DNA of 22,436 bases from Gemmatimonadota bacterium (GTDB lineage Bacteria > Gemmatimonadota > Gemmatimonadetes > Longimicrobiales > Gaopeijiaceae): positions 17,950 through 40,385 of the forward strand of contig PCCM01000104.1 of the NCBI GenBank assembly GCA_002731735.1, written 5' to 3'. The translations under genes were made by a program, and so were the position numbers. Below the pieces are notes generated by a model. The model was not told where the DNA came from, ran no database searches, and worked only from the letters and a program-made list of their open reading frames with translations. Shown here one piece after another: positions 14,347 through 22,436 of the stretch (positions within the stretch are counted from its first letter, which is position 1; every line of letters begins with the position of its first letter).

Positions 14347-16820
14347 GACTCCGACCTCCGCATACGGAACGGGGTGCTTTGCACGATACCCACAATAATA
14401 GATGACCAGTGGTAGTTTTCGAAAGCTGCTGTAGTTGTGATGCCCCGTACGGTCGGCCGGTCGTAGTACTCGGGCCCCCGACCGATTGCATAAGCCAGCA
14501 GTTTTTCAGTCACAGTACCGGCGAACTGTTCTCTGCGCTCGAGGAGAAGGGTCCGGAGGCCCTGTGGCCCATAGAACTCAGTCCCGTTGGGCATCTGCCC
14601 CGATGCGTCGATCGCCAGATTGGCCTGCCCGGTGCTCCGCCATCTGCCGATCGCGTCGTAATTCTCGAGCGCCAAACCCAGGGGGTCCATCGGTGCGTGG
14701 CAGGCCGCGCACACGGGGTCCTCACGGTGCCGGATCATCCGATCGCGAACCGTTGCCGGCTGACCGTCTTCACCGCGGTCCGGAAGATCTGGCACGTCGG
14801 CCGGCGGCGGCGGTGGTGGTGTCCCGAGGATGTTCGTGAGGACCCACTTGCCGCGGAGCACCGGCGACGTCCGATTCGCGTAGGAGGTCACGGTGAGCAG
14901 GCTTCCCTGTCCCAAGATGCCGCCTCGTCGTTCGGCCAGGTCGCCCTCGAGCTGAACCCGACGGAAGTGGCTGCCGTAGACGCCCGGAATGCCGTAGTGC
15001 TCCGCCAGCCGTTCATTGGCGAACGTGTAATCGGTGCCGAGAAGATCGAGCACGCTCCGGTCGTCCCGAATCAGGCTTTCCACGAACAGCTCCGTCTCCT
15101 GACGGAACGCCTCGCGCAGATTTTCGTCGAATTCGGGAAACCTGACCGCGTCGGGTACGACGCTGCGGAGGTTCCGCAGGTAGAGCCATTGTCCTGCGAA
15201 GTTCTGCACCAGCGCCTTCGAGCGGGGGTCGGCCAGCATCCGCCGGGTCTGCTGCTCGAGGACGGCCGGATCCTGGAGCATGCCGCGTTCGGCGACGTCG
15301 AGTAGCTCCGCGTCTGGGATACTGCTCCAGAGAAAGAACGACAGCCGCGAGGCGAGCTCGAGATCGCTCAACGCGTAGACCGTACCAGGCGCGACGTCGA
15401 CCGGATCGTGCTCCACGCGGAACAGGAAATCGGGGGAGATGAGCAGTCGCTCGAGCGCCAGTTGGATGCCGGCATCGAAGCTGCCGTCGCTCCGTCCCGC
15501 CCGGTAGAAATCCATGAGCGTTCTGAGATCGGCCTCATCGATGGGCCGCCGGTATGCTTGCCTCGCCAGCGAGGACAGGATCTCGCTGGCGCACGTCTCT
15601 TCATCAGCCGACGCGTCGCTCGCCGGCCGGCAGGTGAACACGGCCCGGCGAGCCGGCGAGTCACCGGGGCCACCCGGACCATACGGGCCGGTGATTGTCA
15701 CGTGCTCGACTGCGGCGTCCCCGTCGCGCATCTCGTTGATCGCCGCCGCGAACACGCTCTGTCGAGGCTGAAGCACGCCTTCGGGCTCCGTGAACTTCCG
15801 GACGAATGAGACGCCGACCACGTGCGGCCCCGCCTCGGCCGAAAAGCGTACGCGCAAGTTGGCGTCGGCGAAAAGCATGTACTCTTCCCAGGCTGGATCG
15901 CCGAATTGGTTACCGCCGTAGCTCGCTGGCGCCTGGAGGACGTCCGGTTGTTCGCCACCAAAGGTGAACGTCCGGACCAGCACGCCGTCGAGCCGGACCT
16001 CCAACTCGTGACTCGACCCCATGCCCCGGACGTAGTTCACATAGTTCCGGTGCAGCCCGATTGCGAGGTCGTACTCACCGTCGAGCACGAAGTAATGGCG
16101 GATGCCGATCCCTCCGCGCGAGCCGAATGGGAGGTCGTCGCTCATTCGGTCGTTTTGTATGAGCAGAATCGGCACCTCATAGATCTCGCCCGCCGGTCCC
16201 AGCGGAGCCTCGCCAACGGCAAGTCGCGCCGTCTTCCGCGCCGCCGACAAATACCGCTCCATCAAGGCAGGTGAGACCGTCAACACGTCGGCCATGTTGT
16301 CGAAACCGTTCGCGTCGATGTCGTCAGCCGGCAACAGCGCCTCCACGTCGACATCGAGCGCCAACAGATCACGGACGGCATTGGCGTATTCGGCACGGTT
16401 GAGGCGATGGAATGCTTCGGTCCGTCCCGGATTCGGATTGGCTGCCGCGAACCGGTCGATCTCGGACGCGAGCCACGCGGTAAGCACCTCGTACGTCTCT
16501 TCCGGAGGACGTGGCCGATCGACCGGCGGCATCCTGCGTATACGAAGCTGCCCAAGGATCCTCTCCTGAATCGCCGCATGTTGGCCGACGTCGGAAAGAT
16601 CGAGGCCCTCGAAGGAGAGTTCGCCCCTACGGGATTGGTCGTTGTGGCAGGTGACGCAGTACTGAGCGACGGTTGTCTGGAGAAGTTCGGCTTGGGAGGC
16701 CGACTGCGCCTGAGCCCCGAGGCCGAGAGGTGCAGAGACGAGGGGGGCAGAGAAGAGGACCCCGGTCACGAGCACCGCTGCTCCGCAAACGGACGCCAGC
16801 GACAGGTTTCGTGACTTCAT
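14343..16820 (-). CDS. Diheme DUF1592-family cytochrome-like protein
   Basis: This 825-residue exported protein has the multi-domain plan usual for this family: a signal peptide (to about 39), a cytochrome-c domain with CVTCH (Cys55, Cys58, His59) and a possible axial Met97 in RRMPP, DUF1587 (about 135-200, FHRLNRAEYANAVRDLL), a middle beta-rich carbohydrate-binding-like region, DUF1595 (about 400-465), DUF1592, DUF1588 with a second heme motif CAACH in DPVCAACHAPMDPLG, and DUF1585 at the C-terminus. It therefore probably binds two c-type hemes and works in electron transfer outside the cytoplasm. The actual substrate or partner is unknown. GGGAG lies eight bases before the ATG. It is first in a two-gene unit with DUF1552 and divergent from the ankyrin gene. 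Confidence 0.9.
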   Translation of the reverse strand: MKSRNLSLASVCGAAVLVTGVLFSAPLVSAPLGLGAQAQSASQAELLQTTVAQYCVTCHNDQSRRGELSFEGLDLSDVGQHAAIQERILGQLRIRRMPPVDRPRPPEETYEVLTAWLASEIDRFAAANPNPGRTEAFHRLNRAEYANAVRDLLALDVDVEALLPADDIDANGFDNMADVLTVSPALMERYLSAARKTARLAVGEAPLGPAGEIYEVPILLIQNDRMSDDLPFGSRGGIGIRHYFVLDGEYDLAIGLHRNYVNYVRGMGSSHELEVRLDGVLVRTFTFGGEQPDVLQAPASYGGNQFGDPAWEEYMLFADANLRVRFSAEAGPHVVGVSFVRKFTEPEGVLQPRQSVFAAAINEMRDGDAAVEHVTITGPYGPGGPGDSPARRAVFTCRPASDASADEETCASEILSSLARQAYRRPIDEADLRTLMDFYRAGRSDGSFDAGIQLALERLLISPDFLFRVEHDPVDVAPGTVYALSDLELASRLSFFLWSSIPDAELLDVAERGMLQDPAVLEQQTRRMLADPRSKALVQNFAGQWLYLRNLRSVVPDAVRFPEFDENLREAFRQETELFVESLIRDDRSVLDLLGTDYTFANERLAEHYGIPGVYGSHFRRVQLEGDLAERRGGILGQGSLLTVTSYANRTSPVLRGKWVLTNILGTPPPPPPADVPDLPDRGEDGQPATVRDRMIRHREDPVCAACHAPMDPLGLALENYDAIGRWRSTGQANLAIDASGQMPNGTEFYGPQGLRTLLLERREQFAGTVTEKLLAYAIGRGPEYYDRPTVRGITTTAAFENYHWSSIIVGIVQSTPFRMRRSES

Positions 16821-16926
16821 CGATCAGCTCCCTGCTGTCGGTCCTCTACTGTCAGACACCGAGCCTAGATTGGGCCTGGCCAAGTGGGGTGTCAATGTCG
16901 GGTCGAATACCCTAGCATGAGGCAAC

Positions 16927-18405
16927 ATGTGCAAGAGACTTTGTTCCGCGATATCGCTTCTTAGCGCGTTGGGAGCCGTTCTCGCTGGGCCGCCTACAGT
17001 TCACGCGCAGTCCGCGCCCGCCATCATTGAGGCGTTGAGGGCGGGCGACCTCGAGACCGTAAGCACGCTGGTCGCCGAAGGAGCCGACGTGAATGCGCCC
17101 CAGGGCGACGGTGCTACGGCGCTCCACTGGGCGGCGCACCGGAACGACCTCGCTGTCGCCACGTTGCTCATCGAGGCCGGCGCTGATGTGAACACGGCCA
17201 ACACGCTGGGGGCCACCCCCCTGTGGCTGGCAGCGATCAACGGCAGCGCGCCGATGGTCGAACGGCTGCTCGAATCAGGTGCCGATCCGGACGTGTCGCT
17301 CAAGATGGGCGAAACGCCGCTGATGACAGCGGCGAGGTCGGGCGACCTACGCACGGTCGAGTTGCTGCTTGAGTATGGCGCTGACGTTAACGCGGTCGAG
17401 CGGGAACGCGGGCAGACCGCTCTGATGTGGGCGGTCGCCCAGAAGCACGCCGACGTCACGCGCCTGCTGATCGAGAGCGACGCGGACGTGTACGCCCGCT
17501 CGGACGTGTGGTACCAGCTTGAGAACACGGCGGGCAACACCAACCCCTCCGGCAATTTCCGGATGGCACACGGCGGCTCGACACCACTGCTCTTCGTCGC
17601 GCGCAACGGGGATGTCGAGACCGCCCGAGTCCTCGTCGACGCCGGAGCCGACGTTCAGGACACCGAAGCCTCCGGCGCCAGCGTGCTGGTCGTCGCTACC
17701 CACAGCGGGCACGGGCCTCTCGGGATCTACCTGCTCGAACAGGGCGCCGATCCGAACGCCGCCGAGGCCGGATACACGGCCCTTCACGCGGCAGTGCTTC
17801 GAGGCCAAGTCGAATTGGCCAAGGCGCTCCTCGACCACGGCGCGGATCTCAACGCCGTAATCGAGCATGGGACGGCGGGTCGACGGTTCAGCGCGGATTA
17901 CAGCATCCGCCGTCAGTTGATTGGCACGGACGCGTTTTGGCTGGCTGCGAAATATGGGGAGGTCGAGATCCTCCGCAGGCTCGTGGAGCGTGGAGCCGAT
18001 CCACTCGTCGTCCGCTCGAACATGACGGCGCTCCAGGTCGCGATGGGCAATTCGGGCTCTGGCTTGGAGAATCGACGCGACCGCATCGGGAATGAGCCTC
18101 CGGATCAGGCAGACGAGGAGCAACGGACCCTCGAACTGGCGCGTATCCTCATCGACCTCGGCGTCGACGTCAACGCGACTAGCCGGAGAGGCGACACTGC
18201 GCTGCACGACGCGGTGCGCAAGAGCTTCCCATCGGTTATCGAGTTCCTGGTGGCGAATGGTGCCGACATCAACGGCGCGAACCAGCGTGGGCAGACGCCG
18301 CTGGTGTTGGCCGAGACCGTTCAGGGAATCCCAGGCACGAACGGGCTGAGGGGTACGCGACCGGAGATTGCGGAGTTGCTGCGGGGGTTGGGGGCGGTCG
18401 AGTAG
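16927..18405 (+). CDS. Secreted ankyrin-repeat protein
   Basis: This 492-residue protein has a signal peptide (1-28, ending TVHAQ) and about eleven ankyrin repeats, each recognised by a GADxN-type turn after a paired-helix unit (for example TALHWAAHRNDLAVATLLIEA). The repeats run nearly to the C-terminus. Two longer insertions interrupt them, near residues 195-215 and 375-400. Ankyrin repeats bind other proteins; no enzymatic domain is visible. The start is separated by 106 bp from the divergent DUF1592 gene, and the spacing suggests a shared regulatory region. A purine-rich GAGG just upstream of the ATG is the likely ribosome-binding site. An envelope scaffold or chaperone for neighbouring redox proteins is plausible but unproven. 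Confidence 0.88.
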   Translation: MCKRLCSAISLLSALGAVLAGPPTVHAQSAPAIIEALRAGDLETVSTLVAEGADVNAPQGDGATALHWAAHRNDLAVATLLIEAGADVNTANTLGATPLWLAAINGSAPMVERLLESGADPDVSLKMGETPLMTAARSGDLRTVELLLEYGADVNAVERERGQTALMWAVAQKHADVTRLLIESDADVYARSDVWYQLENTAGNTNPSGNFRMAHGGSTPLLFVARNGDVETARVLVDAGADVQDTEASGASVLVVATHSGHGPLGIYLLEQGADPNAAEAGYTALHAAVLRGQVELAKALLDHGADLNAVIEHGTAGRRFSADYSIRRQLIGTDAFWLAAKYGEVEILRRLVERGADPLVVRSNMTALQVAMGNSGSGLENRRDRIGNEPPDQADEEQRTLELARILIDLGVDVNATSRRGDTALHDAVRKSFPSVIEFLVANGADINGANQRGQTPLVLAETVQGIPGTNGLRGTRPEIAELLRGLGAVE

Positions 18406-18496
18406 GGCGCGAGCCCGGAATCGCTAGACGCAGGCCCCAAGTGAGGGACGGTTCAGTTCTCCATCCTCTTCTTTGGTAAGTCGAGGGTCATCAGCT

Positions 18497-18525
18497 TTCC
18501 TCCATCAGCCTCCGGCACCTATAAT
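18497..18525 (+). promoter_or_regulatory. Candidate sigma70 promoter for the quinoprotein pair
   Basis: A perfect TATAAT lies at 18520-18525. TTTCCT (18497-18502), 17 bases before it, matches only 3 of 6 -35 positions. The pair lies 55 bp upstream of the start at 18580, in the 174-bp gap after the ankyrin gene, and could drive both quinoprotein genes. The -10 is the stronger evidence. Confidence 0.45.
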
Positions 18526-18579
18526 CGCTGTCCACCGTCACCAGATGGTCGTTGGAACCTCCGGCTTGGGAGTCCCGAG

Positions 18580-20385
18580 ATGCTTAGACAGTCTCCTGTC
18601 GCAGCGCTAGTACGAGTCACTGCAAACGCGGTCTTATTGCTTGCTGCAGCCTCCCCAGTCACAGCTCGAGCGCAGGCGCCCGACGACTTCGTTCCAGTCA
18701 CCGACGCGATGCTGCAGGACCCGGCCCCCGAGGACTGGCCCATGTGGCGCCGGACGCTCGACAGTTGGGGCTACAGCCCGCTCGACCAGATCGACAAAGA
18801 GAACGTCGGCCAACTCCAACTGGTCTGGACACGGCCCATGGCGGCCCGAACCGGTGAGATCACCCCCCTGGCATACGGAGGCTTCCTCTATGTGCCACAG
18901 GCGGAGGACGTCATCCAGGCGTTCGATGCGGCGACAGGCGACTTCAGGTGGCAGTATCGCCGCGACCTGCCGGATGACCTCTACGGCTTCGTCGGAGGCA
19001 ATGCGCGCAACAACCGGAACGTGGCTATTTACGACCGGCTGATCATCAACACCAGCGACGACAACTTCGTGTTCGCGATCGACGCCGTGACCGGTGAAGA
19101 GGTTTGGGAAACACAGATCTTCGACTACCAGGTCAATTCGGCTACCCACAGCTCAGGCCCGATCGTCGCGGATGGCAGGGTCATCTCGGGGCGTAGCTGC
19201 CGCCCTTGGGGTGGACCGGACGCCTGCATCATCGCTGCCCATGATGCGCTCACCGGCGAGGAGCTCTGGCGCCGCCGAGTCATTGCCGCGCCGGGTGAGC
19301 CGGGCAACGAGACGTGGGGCGACGTCCCTTGGGAGGGGCGGCAACACGTCGGCGCCTGGATGGTGCCGAGCTACGACCCGGAGCTCGAGTTGATCTACAT
19401 GGGCACCTCGGTCACCTCGCCGGCGCCGAAGTTTTACCTGGACGACCCCTCCAACTCATACCTCTACCACAACTCGACACTCGCGCTCGAGGTCGGGACT
19501 GGCGAGATCAGGTGGTACTACCAGCACATGGTCGATCACTGGGACTTGGACCATCCCTTCGAGCGGCTCCTCGTCGACACGCGCGTCTCGCCCAACCCGG
19601 ACGCCGTGAGCTGGATCAATCCGCGTATCCAACCGGGAGAGGTTCGTAAGGTGATGACCGGCATCCCTGGTAAGACGGGCTTGGTCTATACCCTTGATCG
19701 CGAGACCGGCGAGTTTCTCTGGGCGACTCCGACGGTCCGTCAGAACGTGATCGACAATATCGACGGTGCAACGGGGGCAGTGACGGTAAACCCGGAGGTC
19801 GTGTTTAGGCAGGCGGAGCAGGAAGTATTCGTGTGTCCCACCTGGGCGGGGGGCAAGGACTGGGAGGCCGGAGCCTACAGTCCGTTGACCAACACGATGT
19901 ACTACCCGCTGCGCAACACCTGTGCGACGATGTTGGCCACGGCCGATTTCGAGACGGATCGGGCCCAAGCCTTGACCCGCGGTGGGCAGGGGGGTCTCGC
20001 GATCTACTCGCTCGCCGCACGACACCAGATCGCACCCGACACTGAGAATCTCGGCACGGTTAGAGCGATCTCGGCTGAAACTGGCGAAACCTCCTGGCTC
20101 TTCGAGACGCGGGCCGGCACGATGTCACTCGTGGCGACCGGCGGCGGGCTCATTTTCGGTGGTGACGCCAACGGCCGGTTCCGGGCCTTCGACGACGAGA
20201 CGGGTGAGGTTCTGTGGGAGGTCAATCTCGGCTCCTCGGTCAGCGGCTATCCGATCACCTACGCCGTGGACGGACGGCAGTACGTGGCGGTCAACACCGG
20301 TGCCGGGTCTCTCAATCTGACGCCCGAACTCCGTCCGGGCAGAGGCACCGACCTGTTCGTGTTCGCGCTGCCGAACCGCGACTGA
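18580..20385 (+). CDS. PQQ-dependent dehydrogenase, periplasmic (quinoprotein 2)
   Basis: This 601-residue quinoprotein propeller has a signal peptide (1-32, ending ARAQ) and the N-terminal WRRTLDSWGYSPLDQID motif. Its subfamily pattern differs from quinoprotein 1: GRSCRPWGGPDACIIAAHD (204-222) in place of the metal-ligand Glu segment, HVGAWMVPSYDPEL, GTSVTSPAPKF, and the catalytic region DHWDLDHPFERLL (Asp322, with Asp324). The region around CPTWAGGKDWEAGAYSP forms the PQQ-facing face. There is no CxxCH. It would oxidise an alcohol or similar compound in the periplasm and pass electrons to a separate acceptor. GGGAG (18568-18572) precedes the ATG. The next quinoprotein gene begins 22 bp after the stop, so the two form an operon. 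Confidence 0.87.
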   Translation: MLRQSPVAALVRVTANAVLLLAAASPVTARAQAPDDFVPVTDAMLQDPAPEDWPMWRRTLDSWGYSPLDQIDKENVGQLQLVWTRPMAARTGEITPLAYGGFLYVPQAEDVIQAFDAATGDFRWQYRRDLPDDLYGFVGGNARNNRNVAIYDRLIINTSDDNFVFAIDAVTGEEVWETQIFDYQVNSATHSSGPIVADGRVISGRSCRPWGGPDACIIAAHDALTGEELWRRRVIAAPGEPGNETWGDVPWEGRQHVGAWMVPSYDPELELIYMGTSVTSPAPKFYLDDPSNSYLYHNSTLALEVGTGEIRWYYQHMVDHWDLDHPFERLLVDTRVSPNPDAVSWINPRIQPGEVRKVMTGIPGKTGLVYTLDRETGEFLWATPTVRQNVIDNIDGATGAVTVNPEVVFRQAEQEVFVCPTWAGGKDWEAGAYSPLTNTMYYPLRNTCATMLATADFETDRAQALTRGGQGGLAIYSLAARHQIAPDTENLGTVRAISAETGETSWLFETRAGTMSLVATGGGLIFGGDANGRFRAFDDETGEVLWEVNLGSSVSGYPITYAVDGRQYVAVNTGAGSLNLTPELRPGRGTDLFVFALPNRD

Positions 20386-20407
20386 GCATCCAGGAGAACT
20401 GATACCC

Positions 20408-22390
20408 GTGCGACACGACCTCAACCTTTTCCTAACCAACCTCTCGCCGATCAACTCTTCACTGATTGGCGTAATCCTGATTTCCACCACTTTCGCTTGG
20501 GTGGCCCCCGCCTCGGCGCAGTACGGGGCGCTCGACGGCGAGTGGAGGTTCTATGGTGGTGACGGCGGGCATACCCAGTACACGGCCTTGGATCAAATCG
20601 ATGCCGGCAACGTAGGGGACCTCGAAGTTGCCTGGCGTTGGACGGCGGCCAACTCCTCCGGTCCTCCGGTTCTTAACCTCGAGTCGACTCCTATCATGAT
20701 CGGGGGCGTTCTCTATACGACGACCGGCTCCAGTGAAGTCGCCGCGATCGACGCTGAAACTGGCGAGATGATTTGGCTGTTTACGCCCGAGCCGAAACCG
20801 CGACCGGAGGGCCAACGCGTTCGACCACTCACCGGCTCGGGCCGTGGCGTGTCCTACTGGGCCGATGGCGACGAAGAGAGAATCTTCCACAACGTCAGCG
20901 ATGGGCGCCTGCTGGCCCTCGACGCCAAGACGGGCAGGCCGGCGAGGGAATTCGGCGAGAATGGCTTCATAGATCTCTCCGAAGGCCTCGGTGGGGAGGT
21001 GCGCTGCATTTCCACCCCCATCGTGTCCAACGGTGTGGTGGTCGCTCAGGTCATCCCCGTGGGTGGCGCGAACGTCGCTCAATCCACGCCCGGCCACATC
21101 CAGGGCTTCGACGCGAGAACCGGCGAACGCGTGTGGACCTTTCACGTCGTTCCCCAAGGTGATGAATTCGGCGCAGACACCTGGCTCGAGGACTCGTGGG
21201 AATACTCCGGGAATGCTGGTGTGTGGACCCAGCTCACGGTCGACGAAGAGTTGGGCTACCTGTATCTGCCGACAGAGACTGGAACCAATGACTGGTATGG
21301 AGGCCATCGACCGGGCAACAATCTGTTCGCGGAGAGCATCGTTGCCCTAGACATCAGGACTGGCGAACGGGTTTGGCACTATCAACTCATTCACCACGGT
21401 CTTTGGGATTACGACAATCCCGCTCCGCCAACCCTTCTCGACGTCACCCACGACGGACGCCGTATCAAAGCCGTTGCTGTAGTGACCAAACAAGGGCACA
21501 CGTACGTCTTCGACCGTGAGAATGGCGAGCCGCTTTGGCCCATCATCGAAATGCCGGTACCGCCCTCGGACGTGCCCGGCGAATGGACGTCTCCGACCCA
21601 ACCCATCCCCTCGAGACCGGCGCCCTTCGAGCCACAGGGCTTCAGCGTCGACAACCTGATCGACTTCACCCCCGAGCTTCGCGCCGAAGCCATGGAGATC
21701 GCTGCCAGTTTCCGCATGGGACCACTCTATACGCCCCCATCGCTGATCGATGATCCTGATGGAACGAAGGGAACGCTGGTGCTTCCCGGATGGGGTGGAG
21801 GCGCCAGTTGGCCCGGTGCGGGAGTCGACGTCGAGCAGGGAATTCTGTTCATTCCGTCGCTGACGGTCCCTATCGTAGCCGCCTTGGAAAAAAGGGCGCC
21901 GGGGAGCACCAACGCCGACTACTTCCGATCGGGAGAGATCTACCCCCCCGGGCCCCGTGGACTCCCCCTCGTCAAGCCACCCTGGGGACGGGTCACCGCG
22001 ATCAACCTCAATACGGGAGACCACCTCTGGATGCAGCCCATGGGTAGGGCGCCACTGGAGGTTCGTGAACACCCGGATCTACAAGGTCTCGGCTTGGATT
22101 TCTCGAGCATGGGGCAGAACGGTCGACCGGGAGTGCTCGTGACCGAGACGTTGCTCTTTATGGGTACGGGCGGTGGCGTGCGTGGTGGCGTGGCTTCACT
22201 CTTTGGTGCCGGAGGCCCGATCTTCCGCGCTTACGAGAAGCGCACGGGTGAGGTCATCGCGGAAATCACTCTGCCAGCCAACCCGACGGGCAGCCCGATG
22301 TCGTATATGCTCGATGGTAAGCAATACATCGTTGTAGCCGCGGCGACGCTGGACACGCCGGCAGAACTGATTGCTTTGACGCTGCCGTAA
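20408..22390 (+). CDS. PQQ-dependent dehydrogenase, glucose-dehydrogenase-like (quinoprotein 3)
   Basis: This 660-residue quinoprotein belongs to the branch related to membrane glucose/quinate dehydrogenases. The catalytic segment is HHGLWDYDNPAPPTLLDV (Asp334, with Asp336), preceded by LPTETGTNDWYGGHRPGNNLF (split by strand turns), both typical of that branch. Unlike the membrane enzymes it has no N-terminal block of membrane helices, only a signal peptide (to about 38, ending ASAQ), so it should be soluble in the periplasm. The GTG start at 20408 has AGGAGA at 20392-20397. Possible substrates include sugars, polyols or related cyclic alcohols. There is no fused cytochrome. It ends 46 bp before the window edge. 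Confidence 0.87.
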   Translation: MRHDLNLFLTNLSPINSSLIGVILISTTFAWVAPASAQYGALDGEWRFYGGDGGHTQYTALDQIDAGNVGDLEVAWRWTAANSSGPPVLNLESTPIMIGGVLYTTTGSSEVAAIDAETGEMIWLFTPEPKPRPEGQRVRPLTGSGRGVSYWADGDEERIFHNVSDGRLLALDAKTGRPAREFGENGFIDLSEGLGGEVRCISTPIVSNGVVVAQVIPVGGANVAQSTPGHIQGFDARTGERVWTFHVVPQGDEFGADTWLEDSWEYSGNAGVWTQLTVDEELGYLYLPTETGTNDWYGGHRPGNNLFAESIVALDIRTGERVWHYQLIHHGLWDYDNPAPPTLLDVTHDGRRIKAVAVVTKQGHTYVFDRENGEPLWPIIEMPVPPSDVPGEWTSPTQPIPSRPAPFEPQGFSVDNLIDFTPELRAEAMEIAASFRMGPLYTPPSLIDDPDGTKGTLVLPGWGGGASWPGAGVDVEQGILFIPSLTVPIVAALEKRAPGSTNADYFRSGEIYPPGPRGLPLVKPPWGRVTAINLNTGDHLWMQPMGRAPLEVREHPDLQGLGLDFSSMGQNGRPGVLVTETLLFMGTGGGVRGGVASLFGAGGPIFRAYEKRTGEVIAEITLPANPTGSPMSYMLDGKQYIVVAAATLDTPAELIALTLP

Positions 22391-22436
22391 GTGTCGTTTC
22401 TGAAGGATCTCAAGAGTTATTAGATAATCCCCCCAC

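Noticed and set aside
16867..16895. Perfect TTGACA on the minus strand upstream of the DUF1592 gene
   Set aside because: The -10 at a 17-base spacing (CAATCT) matches only 2 of 6. It may be a real -35, but a full promoter is not supported.
18405..18416. GGGC-GCGA-GCCC hairpin just after the ankyrin stop
   Set aside because: A 4-bp stem with a stable tetraloop but no U-run; too short to call a terminator in high-GC DNA.
1..22436. CRISPR arrays, insertion sequences, phage or conjugation genes
   Set aside because: No spaced direct repeats, transposase motifs, terminal inverted repeats, integrase or structural phage genes are visible on either strand.

Overview
The window is high-GC bacterial DNA. 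It holds 15 complete protein genes, the 3' end of one more, and at least one degenerate tRNA-like element. I see no phage, plasmid, transposon, CRISPR or rRNA sequence. The gene content resembles heterotrophs of the Gemmatimonadota, Acidobacteriota or SAR202 type: repeated PQQ quinoproteins, a DUF1592/DUF1552 pair, periplasmic ankyrin and NHL propellers, and a serine hydrolase with an SxxK motif. That placement is inferred from gene content only.

Layout. Positions 1-171 carry the end of a short-chain dehydrogenase. Positions 264-2834 carry two tandem paralogous, exported beta-lactamase-fold serine hydrolases, followed by an overlapping SLC13/DASS-type transporter that ends at 4339. A tRNA-like remnant lies at 4382-4496. 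Next come an exported NHL-repeat propeller (4596-5720), a threonine/serine dehydratase (5799-6767) and an F420/NADP-reductase-like Rossmann protein with an added signal peptide (6928-7704). A 6-bp tandem repeat (7744-7797) then leads into a first PQQ dehydrogenase (7836-9566). On the minus strand follow an exported alpha/beta hydrolase and an exported cyclase-family metal hydrolase. An almost gene-free stretch of about 500 bp precedes an exported M15-type peptidase (11988-12884). A minus-strand pair follows, a Tat-exported DUF1552 protein and a diheme DUF1592-family protein, translationally coupled and divergent from a secreted ankyrin protein (16927-18405). Two more PQQ dehydrogenases (18580-22390) close the window as a likely operon.

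How the genes may work together. Thirteen of the 15 complete genes have an N-terminal export signal, and the other two are the transporter and the dehydratase. The window therefore reads as a cell-envelope catabolic region: hydrolases release small alcohols, sugars or acids, three periplasmic quinoproteins oxidise them, and a diheme protein could take the electrons. The transporter, dehydratase and reductase-like protein could handle products inside the cell. None of the three quinoproteins carries its own cytochrome domain, so a separate electron acceptor is needed. The link to the DUF1592 protein is a hypothesis. No substrate can be assigned from sequence alone.
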